From contig CBDCWQ010000007.1 of the NCBI GenBank assembly GCA_965223435.1, forward strand, positions 62,001 through 126,000: a stretch of DNA of 64,000 bases, written 5' to 3'. The notes below the pieces were generated by a model. The model worked only from the letters and a program-made list of their open reading frames with translations, was not told the DNA's origin and searched no databases. Position 1 is the stretch's first letter; every line of letters starts with the position of its first letter. Below are positions 18,009 through 27,517 of this stretch, piece by piece. Source of the stretch: CBDCWQ01 sp965223435 (GTDB taxonomy: Bacteria; Myxococcota; Kuafuiibacteriia; Kuafuiibacteriales; Kuafuiibacteriaceae). A program made the position numbers and the translations under genes.

Positions 18009-19058
18009 GTGCGATCGGTGTTTGATGTAACCCCCGACGAGCTTTCGGTTTGGTTGGAGAGCCCCGCGCGTTCCAATGCAGTGTTTCGCCTGCTTCGCGA
18101 GGGTGAACATCCGGCGACGGCAAAGACGTTGGGCCTCGGAACCCGTGAGAAGCTTTCAGCCATGGCCGCGCCGGGCGTGACCGTCACCAGCGCCGCGCTT
18201 TCGGCGGACGGAACGGAAAAGCTCTGCCTCAAGCTTGATGATGGTCATTCCGTTGAGTTGGTTCTGATCCCGACGCGAACCCGAACTACGGTGTGTGTGT
18301 CGTCCCAGGTTGGTTGTGCGCGGGCCTGCGGGTTCTGTCGAACCGGGATGCTTGGCCTGATCCGAAACCTGAGACCGAGTGAGATCGTTGCCCAGGTTTT
18401 CTTGGGCATCGAGCGGGCGCGTATGCGTCGGCTTCCGAGGGTTCGCAACCTTGTATTTATGGGCATGGGCGAGCCCCTCGACAACCCAAGAGCTGTAAGG
18501 CGCGCATTGGACATTGTGGTTCCCAACCGGGGTTTTGCGCTGGGGCCACGGCACGTGACGGTCTCCACCGTGGGGCCTTCGCCCGCCGCAATTCGAAGCG
18601 CCGGGGATCTTCCCGCCTACCTTGCGTGGTCTTTGCATGCCGCCGATGAAACGACGCGAAAGCGAATGGTCGCCACCCAAAGGTATTCTCCAGAGGCTCT
18701 GCGGGACGCTTTTGCCGACGTGTTCTCTGAGCGTCGTGCGCCTTTTTTTGTAGAGGTTGCGCTCATCAAGGGCCTGAACGACAGCAAGGAAGCAGCATCT
18801 CGGCTCGTGGAGCTCTTCCGGGGCTTTCCGAGTGAGGTTCGTTTTAATCTCCTTCCCATGAACCCCGTACCAAACACCTCCTGGGAAGGAAGTTCGGCCT
18901 CGTCCGTGCGTCGTTTTTGGTTAACCCTTCGTGCTGCCGGTTTTATCACCATCGTTCGTAGGGCCCGAGGGCAGTCGTCCTACGCGGCGTGCGGACAGCT
19001 GGCCGGCCTGGGGGATGCCGCCTCGAGGCCCATTGCGCCGAGGTCAGTCTCTGACTAA
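18009..19058 (+). CDS. rlmN: Radical SAM methyltransferase of the RlmN/Cfr family
   Basis: RlmN-type enzyme that methylates C2 of adenosine in 23S rRNA and, in characterised members, some tRNAs. It has 349 residues. The radical SAM cluster motif C-x3-C-x2-C is at 103-110 (CARACGFC). Other family signatures are VFMGMGEPLDN, the SLHAADE segment, and AACGQL near the C-terminus (Cys328), matching the methylated cysteine of the family. The proposed start is GTG at 18009, directly before a typical N-terminal accessory region (VTPDELSVWL). No strong ribosome site is visible, so the start could move. It is followed by the FemAB-like gene on the same strand. Confidence 0.92.
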   Translation: MRSVFDVTPDELSVWLESPARSNAVFRLLREGEHPATAKTLGLGTREKLSAMAAPGVTVTSAALSADGTEKLCLKLDDGHSVELVLIPTRTRTTVCVSSQVGCARACGFCRTGMLGLIRNLRPSEIVAQVFLGIERARMRRLPRVRNLVFMGMGEPLDNPRAVRRALDIVVPNRGFALGPRHVTVSTVGPSPAAIRSAGDLPAYLAWSLHAADETTRKRMVATQRYSPEALRDAFADVFSERRAPFFVEVALIKGLNDSKEAASRLVELFRGFPSEVRFNLLPMNPVPNTSWEGSSASSVRRFWLTLRAAGFITIVRRARGQSSYAACGQLAGLGDAASRPIAPRSVSD

Positions 19059-19129
19059 GGATCGGGTGCGTGCGTGTTCGGGAGGGCGGCTCGGGTGAGG
19101 CCGAGGAGCATATTCAAGGGGGGGCTCGG

Positions 19130-20203
19130 GTGCGGCGCGAAGCGGGTGGACACCAGGCCGCGAAAAAGTACTCGGTCGCTCGGCTTTCGCCTCAAGGGTC
19201 CCACACCTGGACGACGTTGATGCGCACCCATCCCATGGCGCGGGCCATCGTGGTGCGTTGGGACGAGGTCGTGGGCTGGGCAAGCGAAACCTTCGGTTTG
19301 TATGCGGAGGGTCGCTTGGTGGGTGGAGCCGTGCTCTCCGTTCAGCGTATCCCGTATCTTCCTTTTTCGCTCAGCCGAATCAATTGCCTTATGCCGGACT
19401 TAGAAAATCCCGCCCAAAGCACCCGGGTGCTCTTAAAAGCCATTGCTCGATACAGCCGCCGCAGCCTCATCGTCGAAACCGAACTGCGATTGCGAATTCC
19501 CGAAGGCCTCGAATCCACAGCCGTTCCGTCGCTCCCGTCCTATGGCGCCGTTTTTCGTGAGCTCGGATTTCATGATTTGAGCAAAGTGGACAGCACGTAT
19601 TTCGTTCGAATTGATCGCAGCGATGAGGCGCTTCTCAAATCCTTCAAGCCGGAGTACCGAAATCGAATACGCAAGGCCAAAAAGAACGGCGTCGAAATCA
19701 TCACCACAAAGGAAGAGCACTTTTTGCGGGCCTTTTATCAGGCCTACGTAGAAATGGGCGCCCGCAAGAAGGCTCCCGTTCCCGCGGAAGTCATGATCGG
19801 TCGTGCCCTCAGGCCGCTTATCGCACGAGGTGAGGTCGAGATCTTTGTCGAACGGTACCAAGAAAAGGTTGCGAACATGCTGATTGTCGACACGCTTGGC
19901 ATTCCTTGCTACGTCCTCGGCACGCGGTCTGAGGCGCATGTTCAAGGCCAAGTGCCTGGCGCGGCGCAGGTGCTGCACTACGAGATCATGCGCAGCCTGC
20001 GCGACCGAGGCCATCGCTACTACGACCTTGGAGGTTGCGAGGGGCCCGTGCCTGCCAAGGACCATCCCAACTACGGTGTATGGCGCTTCAAACACGGGTT
20101 TCGCGGCGAATATGTTCGTTTTGTACCGTTTATGAGAAAGATTCAAAGACCCCTTGGCCGGATCTTGACGCGGGTTCATGTGCTGCGGGGCGACTACGTC
20201 TAG
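19130..20203 (+). CDS. FemAB/BioF2-like GNAT-fold acyltransferase
   Basis: About 357 residues with the FemAB-like (lipid II glycyltransferase/BioF2) GNAT fold. The C-terminal half has the family pattern EYRNRIRKAKKNGVEI, GTRSEAHVQG, LHYEIMRSLRDRGHRYYDLGG and the FKHGFRGE ending. Relatives transfer aminoacyl groups from tRNA to peptidoglycan precursors or act in polysaccharide and lipid modification; the acceptor here is unknown. I start it at GTG 19130, which follows AAGGGGGGG at a suitable distance; an upstream in-frame start at 19070 would add 20 low-complexity residues. It lies 71 bp after rlmN on the same strand and is convergent with leuS. Confidence 0.83.
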   Translation: MRREAGGHQAAKKYSVARLSPQGSHTWTTLMRTHPMARAIVVRWDEVVGWASETFGLYAEGRLVGGAVLSVQRIPYLPFSLSRINCLMPDLENPAQSTRVLLKAIARYSRRSLIVETELRLRIPEGLESTAVPSLPSYGAVFRELGFHDLSKVDSTYFVRIDRSDEALLKSFKPEYRNRIRKAKKNGVEIITTKEEHFLRAFYQAYVEMGARKKAPVPAEVMIGRALRPLIARGEVEIFVERYQEKVANMLIVDTLGIPCYVLGTRSEAHVQGQVPGAAQVLHYEIMRSLRDRGHRYYDLGGCEGPVPAKDHPNYGVWRFKHGFRGEYVRFVPFMRKIQRPLGRILTRVHVLRGDYV

Positions 20204-20217
20204 ATGTGCCCATTTGG

Positions 20218-22737
20218 CTATTTGGCCACGAGATTGAGGATCCTTCCGGGTTTGTAGATCACCCGAACGATGGTTTTACCCGCGAGATGCCGCTTCACGG
20301 AGGGCTCCTCAGTGGCGAGGGCAACGGCGATGGATTCCTCTGCGTCAGGTTCGAGCTCGATTTCTCCCCGTGTTTTGCCCATGATCTGGACACCCATGCG
20401 AATCAGGCGGTCTTGTGCCAGTTTTTCGTCTGCCTCGGGCCAAGGCGCGAAGCTGATGCCGTCCTTGTGGCCTAAGGCCTCACACCATATTTCTTCAGCG
20501 ATATGGGGCGCAAAGGGCGCAAGCAACTGGGTAAAGGGTTCGAGCGCCTGCCGGGATCGGGTTCCCATTTGCGTGAAGGCGCGGGTGGCGACGTGTAGGG
20601 CCGACACCGCGGTGTTGAGCGCCAGTTTTTCAATGTCGCCACTGACCTTTTTGATGGTCTTGTGCAGAATTTTCAGCTCTTCGGCGCTTGGCGCACTGTC
20701 ATCCACCCGCACCCGATCGTCGTCGCCGTCGAAGAATAAGCGCCACACGCGTTTCAGCCAGGAACCTTGGGCTTCGATCCCCTGAGGCGCCCACGGTTTG
20801 TCCTGATCGAGTGGGCCCAAAAAAGCCAGATACACTCTGAGGGCATCCGCGCCGTGTGCTTGGATCACTTCGTCGGGGTTGACCACATTCCCCTTGCGTT
20901 TCGACATTTTCTCAATCTTCCGGGTCAGAGGCACGTCGCTGCCCTTGCGAAAGTGTTTTGTGGCTCGGGTTTCAACCTCGTCTTCACGGACGATCCGCCC
21001 TTCGGGGTCGTAGTACGTGAACGCCTGAATCATGCCCTGATGGCGAAGTTTCAAGAAGGGCTCGTTGTCGCGAACCAAACCCTCATCTGCCAAGACCTTT
21101 TGCCACATTCGCGCGTAGAGCAAATGGCCCACCGTGTGTTCGGGACCACCGATGTACAGATCCACCGGCATCCAGTAGTCGGACTTTTCTTTCGCGCAAA
21201 AGACCTCCTCGTTGTGCGGATCGCAATAGCGCAAAAAGTACCAGCTCGAGCCCGCGGACCCGGGCATGGTATCGGTTTCACGTTCGACACGAGCGCCGGT
21301 GACGGGATCGTCGAATTCTACCCAATCTCTGGCCGTGAAAAGCGGAGACTCTCCGGCTTTGGCAGGCCGGTAGTCGGACACCTCGGGGAGGCGAAGTGGC
21401 AGTTCGTCGAGACCAAGGCATCGCACAATCTTGCCGTCTTTTTTTAAGACGGGGATGGGCTCTCCCCAGTATCGCTGTCGCGCAAAGATCCAGTCGCGCA
21501 GTTTGTAATTGATGTGGCGCTCACCAGCCCCCTTCTCCTCGAGCCACTGGATGACCTCCTGGATGGCCTTGTCTCCTTGGGTGGGCGTGCCGTTCAGGGG
21601 ACCGGAGTTGACCATGGTCCCGTGGCCTTCGTACGCTTCTTGCGCCGGGTCGCCCCCCGATATGACTTCTACGATCGGAAGGCTCATGGCCACTGCGAAG
21701 GCGTGGTCACGCGCATCGTGGGCGGGCACAGCCATGATGGCCCCCGTGCCGTACCCGTAGATGACATAGTCGGCGATCCAGATGGGAATGGCTTTGCCCG
21801 TCGCGGGATTGATGGCTCGGGCCCCGGTGTCGACCCCGGTTTTTTCGTTGGTTGCCTGCCGTTCGATCTCGCTCATGCGGGCGGTCCTCTTTTGATATTC
21901 GAGGACGGCTGTTTTCTGACTTTCTTGGGTGATGGATTCAACCCAGGGGTGTTCAGGCGCCATGACCATATACGTTGCGCCAAAAATCGTATCGGGACGG
22001 GTGGTAAAGACAGTCAGTTTCTTCGACTGGTTTTCAATGGCGAACTCGACAAGGGCCCCTTTCGAGCGACCGATGCGTTCTTTTTGCCTCGCTTTTGTGT
22101 CGTCGGGCCAATCGATAAGGTCGAGGTCGTCGAGGAGTCTTTTGGCGTACTCGGTCATGCGGATCATCCACTGCCGACGGCGTTGCCGTTCGACGGGGTG
22201 CCCTCCCCGTTCCGATTTCCCGTCGATGATTTCATCGTTGGCCAGGACGGTGCCCAAGGCGGGGCACCAGTTGACAAAGGTATCTGCCTGGTAGGCGAGG
22301 CCTCGCTTGTGCATGAGGCCAAAAATCCATTGCGTCCAGCGAAAGTACGACGGTTCCGCCGTTGAGAGCTCGCGCGTCCAATCGTAGGAAAATCCGCACA
22401 TTTTGAGCTGGCGCCGAAAGTTGCTAATGGCCTCCTCGGTAGACGCCTGGGGTGCAACGCCCTCGTCTATGGCCTTTTGCTCGGCGGGAAGCCCAAAAGC
22501 ATCATACCCGATGGGGTGCAGGACGTTGAAGCCTTGCGCTCGACGCTTTCGTGAAATGACGTCGCCGGCGATGTAGCTCGCAGGGTGCCCTACGTGAAGC
22601 CCCTTCCCTGATGGATACGGAAACATATCCAAGGCGTAGAATTTTGGGAGCTCAAAATTGTCTTTGGCGACGAAGGTTCCATGGTCTTCCCACCACTTTT
22701 GCCACCGAGGTTCTACGCTCGAGGGATCGTACGGCAT
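20218..22737 (-). CDS. leuS: Leucyl-tRNA synthetase
   Basis: Leucyl-tRNA synthetase, class I, 839 residues. The HIGH motif appears as HVGH at 48-51 within YPSGKGLHVGHPASY, and the KMSKS loop as KMSKR at about 610-614. The CP1 editing domain between them carries TTRPDTIFGATYMVMAPEHP and the conserved DARDHAFA segment. The C-terminal anticodon-binding domain and the short terminal tail are complete. The length is close to the bacterial norm, so nothing seems missing. It sits 98 bp downstream of purA on the same strand and may share its transcript. Confidence 0.98.
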   Translation of the reverse strand: MPYDPSSVEPRWQKWWEDHGTFVAKDNFELPKFYALDMFPYPSGKGLHVGHPASYIAGDVISRKRRAQGFNVLHPIGYDAFGLPAEQKAIDEGVAPQASTEEAISNFRRQLKMCGFSYDWTRELSTAEPSYFRWTQWIFGLMHKRGLAYQADTFVNWCPALGTVLANDEIIDGKSERGGHPVERQRRRQWMIRMTEYAKRLLDDLDLIDWPDDTKARQKERIGRSKGALVEFAIENQSKKLTVFTTRPDTIFGATYMVMAPEHPWVESITQESQKTAVLEYQKRTARMSEIERQATNEKTGVDTGARAINPATGKAIPIWIADYVIYGYGTGAIMAVPAHDARDHAFAVAMSLPIVEVISGGDPAQEAYEGHGTMVNSGPLNGTPTQGDKAIQEVIQWLEEKGAGERHINYKLRDWIFARQRYWGEPIPVLKKDGKIVRCLGLDELPLRLPEVSDYRPAKAGESPLFTARDWVEFDDPVTGARVERETDTMPGSAGSSWYFLRYCDPHNEEVFCAKEKSDYWMPVDLYIGGPEHTVGHLLYARMWQKVLADEGLVRDNEPFLKLRHQGMIQAFTYYDPEGRIVREDEVETRATKHFRKGSDVPLTRKIEKMSKRKGNVVNPDEVIQAHGADALRVYLAFLGPLDQDKPWAPQGIEAQGSWLKRVWRLFFDGDDDRVRVDDSAPSAEELKILHKTIKKVSGDIEKLALNTAVSALHVATRAFTQMGTRSRQALEPFTQLLAPFAPHIAEEIWCEALGHKDGISFAPWPEADEKLAQDRLIRMGVQIMGKTRGEIELEPDAEESIAVALATEEPSVKRHLAGKTIVRVIYKPGRILNLVAK

Positions 22738-22835
22738 GCTCCGGGCTTACACACTAGGCGGATTTCAGTCCACCCTCGCGGCCGGGCCGGTGTACGTGGC
22801 TGGCGTTTGTTCTCTTACCCTCGGCGTAAGGGCGC

Positions 22836-24134
22836 TCAGAGAACAAAGGGATCTTCGAGTTCGATGTCTTGACCCCTTCCTGGGCCGAGGGACAGAAGGA
22901 CGGGCTGTACACCAAGTTCTAAAGAAATGCGTTCGATATACGCCTGAGCCGCAGAAGGCAGCTGCGCAAGCTGGGTACAACCGGTGAGGTCACCGAAACC
23001 AGGCATCTCTTCATAGATGGGCTCCACCCGTGAGAGGTCGCGGGCATCGCCTGGATACGTCTTCTGCTCGCGGCCACCGATCTTGTAGCCCACACAAAGG
23101 CGCAGGGGATCGACCCCCGAAAGAACGTCCAGCTTGGTCACCACCACCCGCTGGATACCGGAAGTACGGACTGCGTATCGAAGCGCCACCAGGTCCAACC
23201 ATCCACAGCGCCGCGGGCGCCCGGTGGTTGCACCGAATTCGCGCCCGGTTTCTCGGAGCCGCTGCCCGGTCTCATCGTGGAGCTCGGTAGGAAAGGGTCC
23301 TCGGCCCACCCGCGTAGTGTAAGCCTTCATGATTCCGACCACGCGGTGAATCCCGCAGGGACCGAGACCGGTGCCGGTCGCCGCGCCCGACGCCACCGTA
23401 TTGGAGGACGTAACATAAGGGTACGTACCGTGATCGATATCCAGAAGAACACCCTGCGCGCCCTCAAAAAGGAGAGACGCGCCCTGATCGTGTGCCGCGG
23501 CGAGCCGTTCTCCCACGTTCTCCATGAACGGAGCGAGTTGCTTGCCCTGCTCAAACAGCGTGGCCGCCATCGATGCGATGTCTTCATCGGTGTAGGCCGG
23601 ACCGTCATGATGAGCCTCTAGAACCGCATTGAGCTCCACGATCCGCTCTCGGATGAGGTCCTCGACCCGCGCTTTGTCAAAAAGGTCCGCGAGCCGGACG
23701 CCCCGTCGCGCAATCTTATCTTCGTAGGCCGGCCCAATGCCGCGTCCCGTGGTGCCGATCTTGTCGACGCCTCGCGATTTCTCGCGCGCATGGTCGAGGC
23801 GTCGGTGGTACGGCATGATGAGGTGCGCCCCGTAGGAAACCCAAAGCCGCCCCTCGGGCTCGATGCCCTTGTTGCGCAGCATTGCGATCTCTTCGAGGAG
23901 GATGGCCGGATCCACCACCACACCGTTTCCGATGGCGCATTGGGTTTTGGGGTGCAGAATCCCGCTCGGCACCAGATGTAAAACCGTGGTCTCCCCGTCA
24001 ACCACCAAAGTGTGGCCGGCATTGTTGCCGCCCTGATAGCGAACGACCCAGTCGGCCCTGGATCCATAACGATCCACAACCTTGCCCTTTCCTTCGTCAC
24101 CCCACTGGGCCCCTACGACGACCACCCCTGACAT
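22836..24134 (-). CDS. purA: Adenylosuccinate synthetase
   Basis: Adenylosuccinate synthetase, which converts IMP, aspartate and GTP to adenylosuccinate, the first committed step to AMP. It has 432 residues, the normal length. The GTP-binding N-terminus shows VGAQWGDEGKGK (residues 8-18), followed by GGNNAGHTL, the GTTGRGIGPAYEDK loop and LFEGAQG. The C-terminal base-recognition motif is present (VTKLDVLSG). It follows the PEGA kinase gene with 53 bp between them on the same strand, so co-transcription is possible, but no functional link is evident. Confidence 0.98.
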   Translation of the reverse strand: MSGVVVVGAQWGDEGKGKVVDRYGSRADWVVRYQGGNNAGHTLVVDGETTVLHLVPSGILHPKTQCAIGNGVVVDPAILLEEIAMLRNKGIEPEGRLWVSYGAHLIMPYHRRLDHAREKSRGVDKIGTTGRGIGPAYEDKIARRGVRLADLFDKARVEDLIRERIVELNAVLEAHHDGPAYTDEDIASMAATLFEQGKQLAPFMENVGERLAAAHDQGASLLFEGAQGVLLDIDHGTYPYVTSSNTVASGAATGTGLGPCGIHRVVGIMKAYTTRVGRGPFPTELHDETGQRLRETGREFGATTGRPRRCGWLDLVALRYAVRTSGIQRVVVTKLDVLSGVDPLRLCVGYKIGGREQKTYPGDARDLSRVEPIYEEMPGFGDLTGCTQLAQLPSAAQAYIERISLELGVQPVLLSLGPGRGQDIELEDPFVL

Positions 24135-24187
24135 CGCGCTGGACGCTACATCGGGGCGTTGGCGGTTGCCACCCCAAAAAGAGGCCG

Positions 24188-26284
24188 TCAGCGTCGACGT
24201 CGAAGGTCCACGGCTACAGTTTTTTCCTCACCAGCGACGATGTGCACCATCAGGGTCTTGCGAGCCCGCGTTTCCCCGTTGGAAAGCGTGACCGTATGGT
24301 GACCGGCTTTCAGGGGGATCGCGCTTTGGGGGGTTCGATTCGGCCATTTCTTGCCGTCGATGACGATCGTGGCCCAGGGTTTGGCGCTCAGAGTCAAAAA
24401 ACCGTGGTCCTTGGTGATGACGGGCGGTTTTTTTCGCCTTCGCGGCCGGCGGCGAGATCGTTTCAAGGCTTTTCGAGGAGGCTCCGGCCCAATGGGGCGT
24501 GTAGGCAGCGCAGCGGCCGGGGTACGCCCGGCGCCCTCGGTCTGGGCGGCGCGTGGTGCTTTGACCCTTCTGCTCGTTTTTTTGCGGGCGGTCGAGCCCT
24601 GCTTGCGGGTGTGCCTCGAGGTATCGCGTTTGGCTTTCGGTGCCGGGGCAGTTCCCTCCTCGGAGCCAATGACGATGGGGTCGATAACCCGCGCGGGTCC
24701 CTCTAGGTCTTGGCCTTCGGCATGCCCCTTGGGTTGGTCTTCGGGTCCCGGCCGAGCCACCCAAAGACCCGCAACGAGCAAGAGCGAGAGCAAAACCACC
24801 ACGGCTGCGACCCAAAGGGGCTTTTTTCGGTCGCGTCTCGGCCGGTCCGCTTGGACTGCCTCGTCCGGCATTGGGGCGACGGGCTCGTCCACCGCAAAGC
24901 CTCTCAGGCGAGCGTCCCCGGGTCCCAGATGGCTGCCCGAGGAAAGCGGTACCGGAGGCGGCGGACGCTGCGGTTCGGCCGGCGACGAATCCGGTTCCAC
25001 GGTGGAACCGTGTTTGGGCACCGGGGTCTCGTTCCTGGCTTGTTCCTCGGAGCCGGCATCCGGCAGGAGACTGGGTTCATGGACGGTCACGTCGTCGATG
25101 AGATCGTCTGTGACATCAAAGACTTCGTCGTCGCTGGAGGATTCCCCGTACGTCCTCGCCATAGAACGGATGTCCGCTTCCGACGCTTCCTCATCGGTGG
25201 AGACCACCACCCGGGCGGCGTCCAGCTTGGTTTCGTCCATGTCCTGAAAATCAATGACCGCGAAAAGCGCAACTTCCTCTTTTTCGCGAAAGAGCTCACG
25301 CTCTTCTTCCTCTTGCTCCCAGGAAAAGTGTTGCCGCATGAAGCGCTTGGCCAGTTCCGCGCCTTCGAACGGTCTGACCGAGAAAAAGTCTTCGATGGCG
25401 TCATGAACCCCATGGGCATCGGCGAATCGCTTTTTTCGGTCTTTGGCGAGGCAGCGCCCGAGAATTCGATCGACTTCCTTGGGCACCTCGCGATTGATTC
25501 GGCTCGGGGGGACAGGCCGAAGGCGTTGTACCCGCTCAAGGGTCGCGATGGGGTTGTCTCCGCGGAAGCAGTTGCTCCCGGTCAGGAGTTCGTAGAGGAC
25601 GGTACCGAGTGAAAAGACGTCACTTCGGGCATCCAAGTCTTCACCCAGCGTCTGCTCGGGGGACATGTAGGCGAACTTGCCGCGCAGGGTTCCGGTCTGG
25701 GTCCGAACGCCCTGGTCTTCGTTAAGACGTGCGACTCCGAAGTCCAAGACTTGAACTCTGCCATCGTACCCCACCATGACGTTTCCCGGGCTGACATCGC
25801 GGTGGACGATGCCCAACGGGGCGCCGGTTTCCCCAGTGGCGTTGTGGGCGTACCCCAAGCCGCGTGCGGCCTCCATGCCGACATAAAGAACCAGCTCGAA
25901 GGGCAGCGGCTCCGTCGGGTCCTCGCGCTCGAAAAATCGGGAGAGATCCTGGCCTCGAACGTACTCCATGGTGATGAATGGTCGCCCCTGCTCCCGTCCG
26001 GCGTGGATGACCGGAACGATGTTCGGATGTTCGAGGCACAGGGAGATTCTTGCTTCCCGAGCGAACAGCTGTTCCCGGAGGGCGTCGTGGCCCAAGGCGG
26101 AACGCATCATCTTCACGGCGACCCACCTGGGCTCCCGTCCAGAAAGCTCACAGGTCTGCGCTCGAAAGATCTCGGCCATCCCGCCGCGCGCAATCCGGCG
26201 GGTAATGATGTAAGGGCCGAAGGCCACCGGCGAGCCGGATTTAGCCATGGACGGCCCGCGGTCTCTTCTCGGGACCAGTCGCAT
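24188..26284 (-). CDS. Membrane-anchored Ser/Thr protein kinase with C-terminal PEGA domain
   Basis: Hanks-type Ser/Thr kinase, 698 residues from the first ATG. Kinase landmarks: glycine loop IARGGMAEIF (31-40), Lys58 in VAVKMM, HRDVSPGN (161-168), DFG (181-183) and SPE (208-210). An acidic and Pro-rich juxtamembrane region (about 320-480) leads to one transmembrane helix (489-510). Outside lies a Lys/Arg-rich stretch, then a PEGA-type domain at about 628-698 (GFLTLSAKPWATIVIDG). PEGA domains are thought to bind surface structures. This intracellular-kinase, extracytoplasmic-PEGA layout is common in Myxococcota. A second ATG at 26248 (MAKSGSPVAFG) is an equally good start. Confidence 0.92.
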   Translation of the reverse strand: MRLVPRRDRGPSMAKSGSPVAFGPYIITRRIARGGMAEIFRAQTCELSGREPRWVAVKMMRSALGHDALREQLFAREARISLCLEHPNIVPVIHAGREQGRPFITMEYVRGQDLSRFFEREDPTEPLPFELVLYVGMEAARGLGYAHNATGETGAPLGIVHRDVSPGNVMVGYDGRVQVLDFGVARLNEDQGVRTQTGTLRGKFAYMSPEQTLGEDLDARSDVFSLGTVLYELLTGSNCFRGDNPIATLERVQRLRPVPPSRINREVPKEVDRILGRCLAKDRKKRFADAHGVHDAIEDFFSVRPFEGAELAKRFMRQHFSWEQEEEERELFREKEEVALFAVIDFQDMDETKLDAARVVVSTDEEASEADIRSMARTYGESSSDDEVFDVTDDLIDDVTVHEPSLLPDAGSEEQARNETPVPKHGSTVEPDSSPAEPQRPPPPVPLSSGSHLGPGDARLRGFAVDEPVAPMPDEAVQADRPRRDRKKPLWVAAVVVLLSLLLVAGLWVARPGPEDQPKGHAEGQDLEGPARVIDPIVIGSEEGTAPAPKAKRDTSRHTRKQGSTARKKTSRRVKAPRAAQTEGAGRTPAAALPTRPIGPEPPRKALKRSRRRPRRRKKPPVITKDHGFLTLSAKPWATIVIDGKKWPNRTPQSAIPLKAGHHTVTLSNGETRARKTLMVHIVAGEEKTVAVDLRRRR

Positions 26285-26508
26285 GCATGGGGACCACCGG
26301 CGGTCAGGGTACGCGGCCTCGAACCCAGGGTCTATCCCGGCCTATGCGGGTTCAACCTCGGTGCGCATGGATGCGGAATCATCTCCCTGTGTCGTTCCTC
26401 CGGGGGAGGCGCTCTTGGAGCGCAGCACCCGGCTTGATCAGGATCCAGGCGTGTGTTACCGCGTCCCTATAGTGAATAAGCCTCACATTTCAAAGGCTTG
26501 AGGGGTCG
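26285..26508. promoter_or_regulatory. Divergent regulatory region between the PEGA kinase and the receiver-domain gene
   Basis: It holds a -10-like TATAGT at 26468-26473 on the plus strand without a convincing -35 box. AAGCCT and AGGCTT (about 26478-26499) can form a small hairpin just upstream of the ribosome site GAGGGG that precedes the receiver-domain start. Both are weak individual signals. Confidence 0.3.
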
Positions 26509-27333
26509 ATGAACAAGACGATTCTCATCGCAGATGACAGCAAGACCATCCAAACCGCGGTCGGCATGACTTTCCGGTGCACGGCGTTTGAAATCGTGCC
26601 GGTCGGGAGTGGAGACGAGGCCATGAAAAAGATCCCAGATCTGAAACCAGATCTGGTGTTGGCCGACATCGTGATGCCCGGGCAAGACGGTTACGCGCTT
26701 TGCCGCGCGATCAAGAACGACGCGAACATGTCCGGGATACCGGTGGTTCTCCTGGGCGGCGCGTCTACACCGGTCGACGAGGCCAAAGCGCAAGCCGCCG
26801 GGGCAGATGGGCACATCCAGAAACCCTTCGATTCGCAAGCGCTGATCGATCGCGCTCTCGAACTCACCGGAGGGAACAACGACGCCAAGGGTCCAGTGAG
26901 TTTTGCCCAACAGTTGGCGCAACGGCAAGGCGCGCCGTCCACCTCGCCGACTCAGCCCAAGGCACCGGCTGCCCCGAGTCTTTCTTCGTCCCCGGGCCAA
27001 GTCGAGCAAGCTTTTGTGCCGCCGAGTACCGCCGCCGGCGGGCCATCGCTTGAGCCCCCGACCCCGTCACTGACTCCGAAGGGCTCCGACAAAGTTGATG
27101 TCTGGTCCCTTACGGACAGCCAGGACAAAGGGGCACCCGCGGCGGCGAAGGCCGTCACGGAGAAGGCTGCGGCCCAAGTGGCGGCGGCCGCCGGTGCCGC
27201 TGTTCCCGGATTGCCCCAGGACGAGCTCGTGAAAATCGCCAAGAATGTGATCGAACAGATCGCCTGGGAAGTGGTTCCTGATCTGGCAGAGAACATCATT
27301 CGTCAGGAATTGACGAGATTGCTCAAGGAGTAG
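26509..27333 (+). CDS. Response-regulator receiver protein with long linker and helical C-terminal tail
   Basis: 274 residues. A complete receiver domain occupies 1-118, with acidic Asp9/Asp10, phosphoacceptor Asp53 (LADIVMPGQDG) and Lys105 (QKPF). A Pro/Ala/Ser-rich linker covers about 125-235. No DNA-binding or enzymatic output domain follows; instead a short helical tail (VIEQIAWEVVPDLAENI) ends the protein. Similar tails occur on deltaproteobacterial receiver proteins and may bind a partner; that role is inference. It is divergent from the PEGA kinase, but no histidine kinase is nearby. The ribosome site GAGGGG supports the ATG start. Confidence 0.9.
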   Translation: MNKTILIADDSKTIQTAVGMTFRCTAFEIVPVGSGDEAMKKIPDLKPDLVLADIVMPGQDGYALCRAIKNDANMSGIPVVLLGGASTPVDEAKAQAAGADGHIQKPFDSQALIDRALELTGGNNDAKGPVSFAQQLAQRQGAPSTSPTQPKAPAAPSLSSSPGQVEQAFVPPSTAAGGPSLEPPTPSLTPKGSDKVDVWSLTDSQDKGAPAAAKAVTEKAAAQVAAAAGAAVPGLPQDELVKIAKNVIEQIAWEVVPDLAENIIRQELTRLLKE

Positions 27334-27517
27334 CGCCCCACGGTCGCCGGGTCGTGGCTGGGCCCAATGGGCACGGTTTGGCGCCGGGGTTGGGTTAGGC
27401 CGAGGGATCGGTCGTGTCGACCTTGGCCCCACGCGTACCGAAGCCCATGCCTCGACCCACCCCTTCCTCTCCGCTCACGCGACGAGGATCCGGATGCGAC
27501 GTAAGGGTGCCGAGGGA

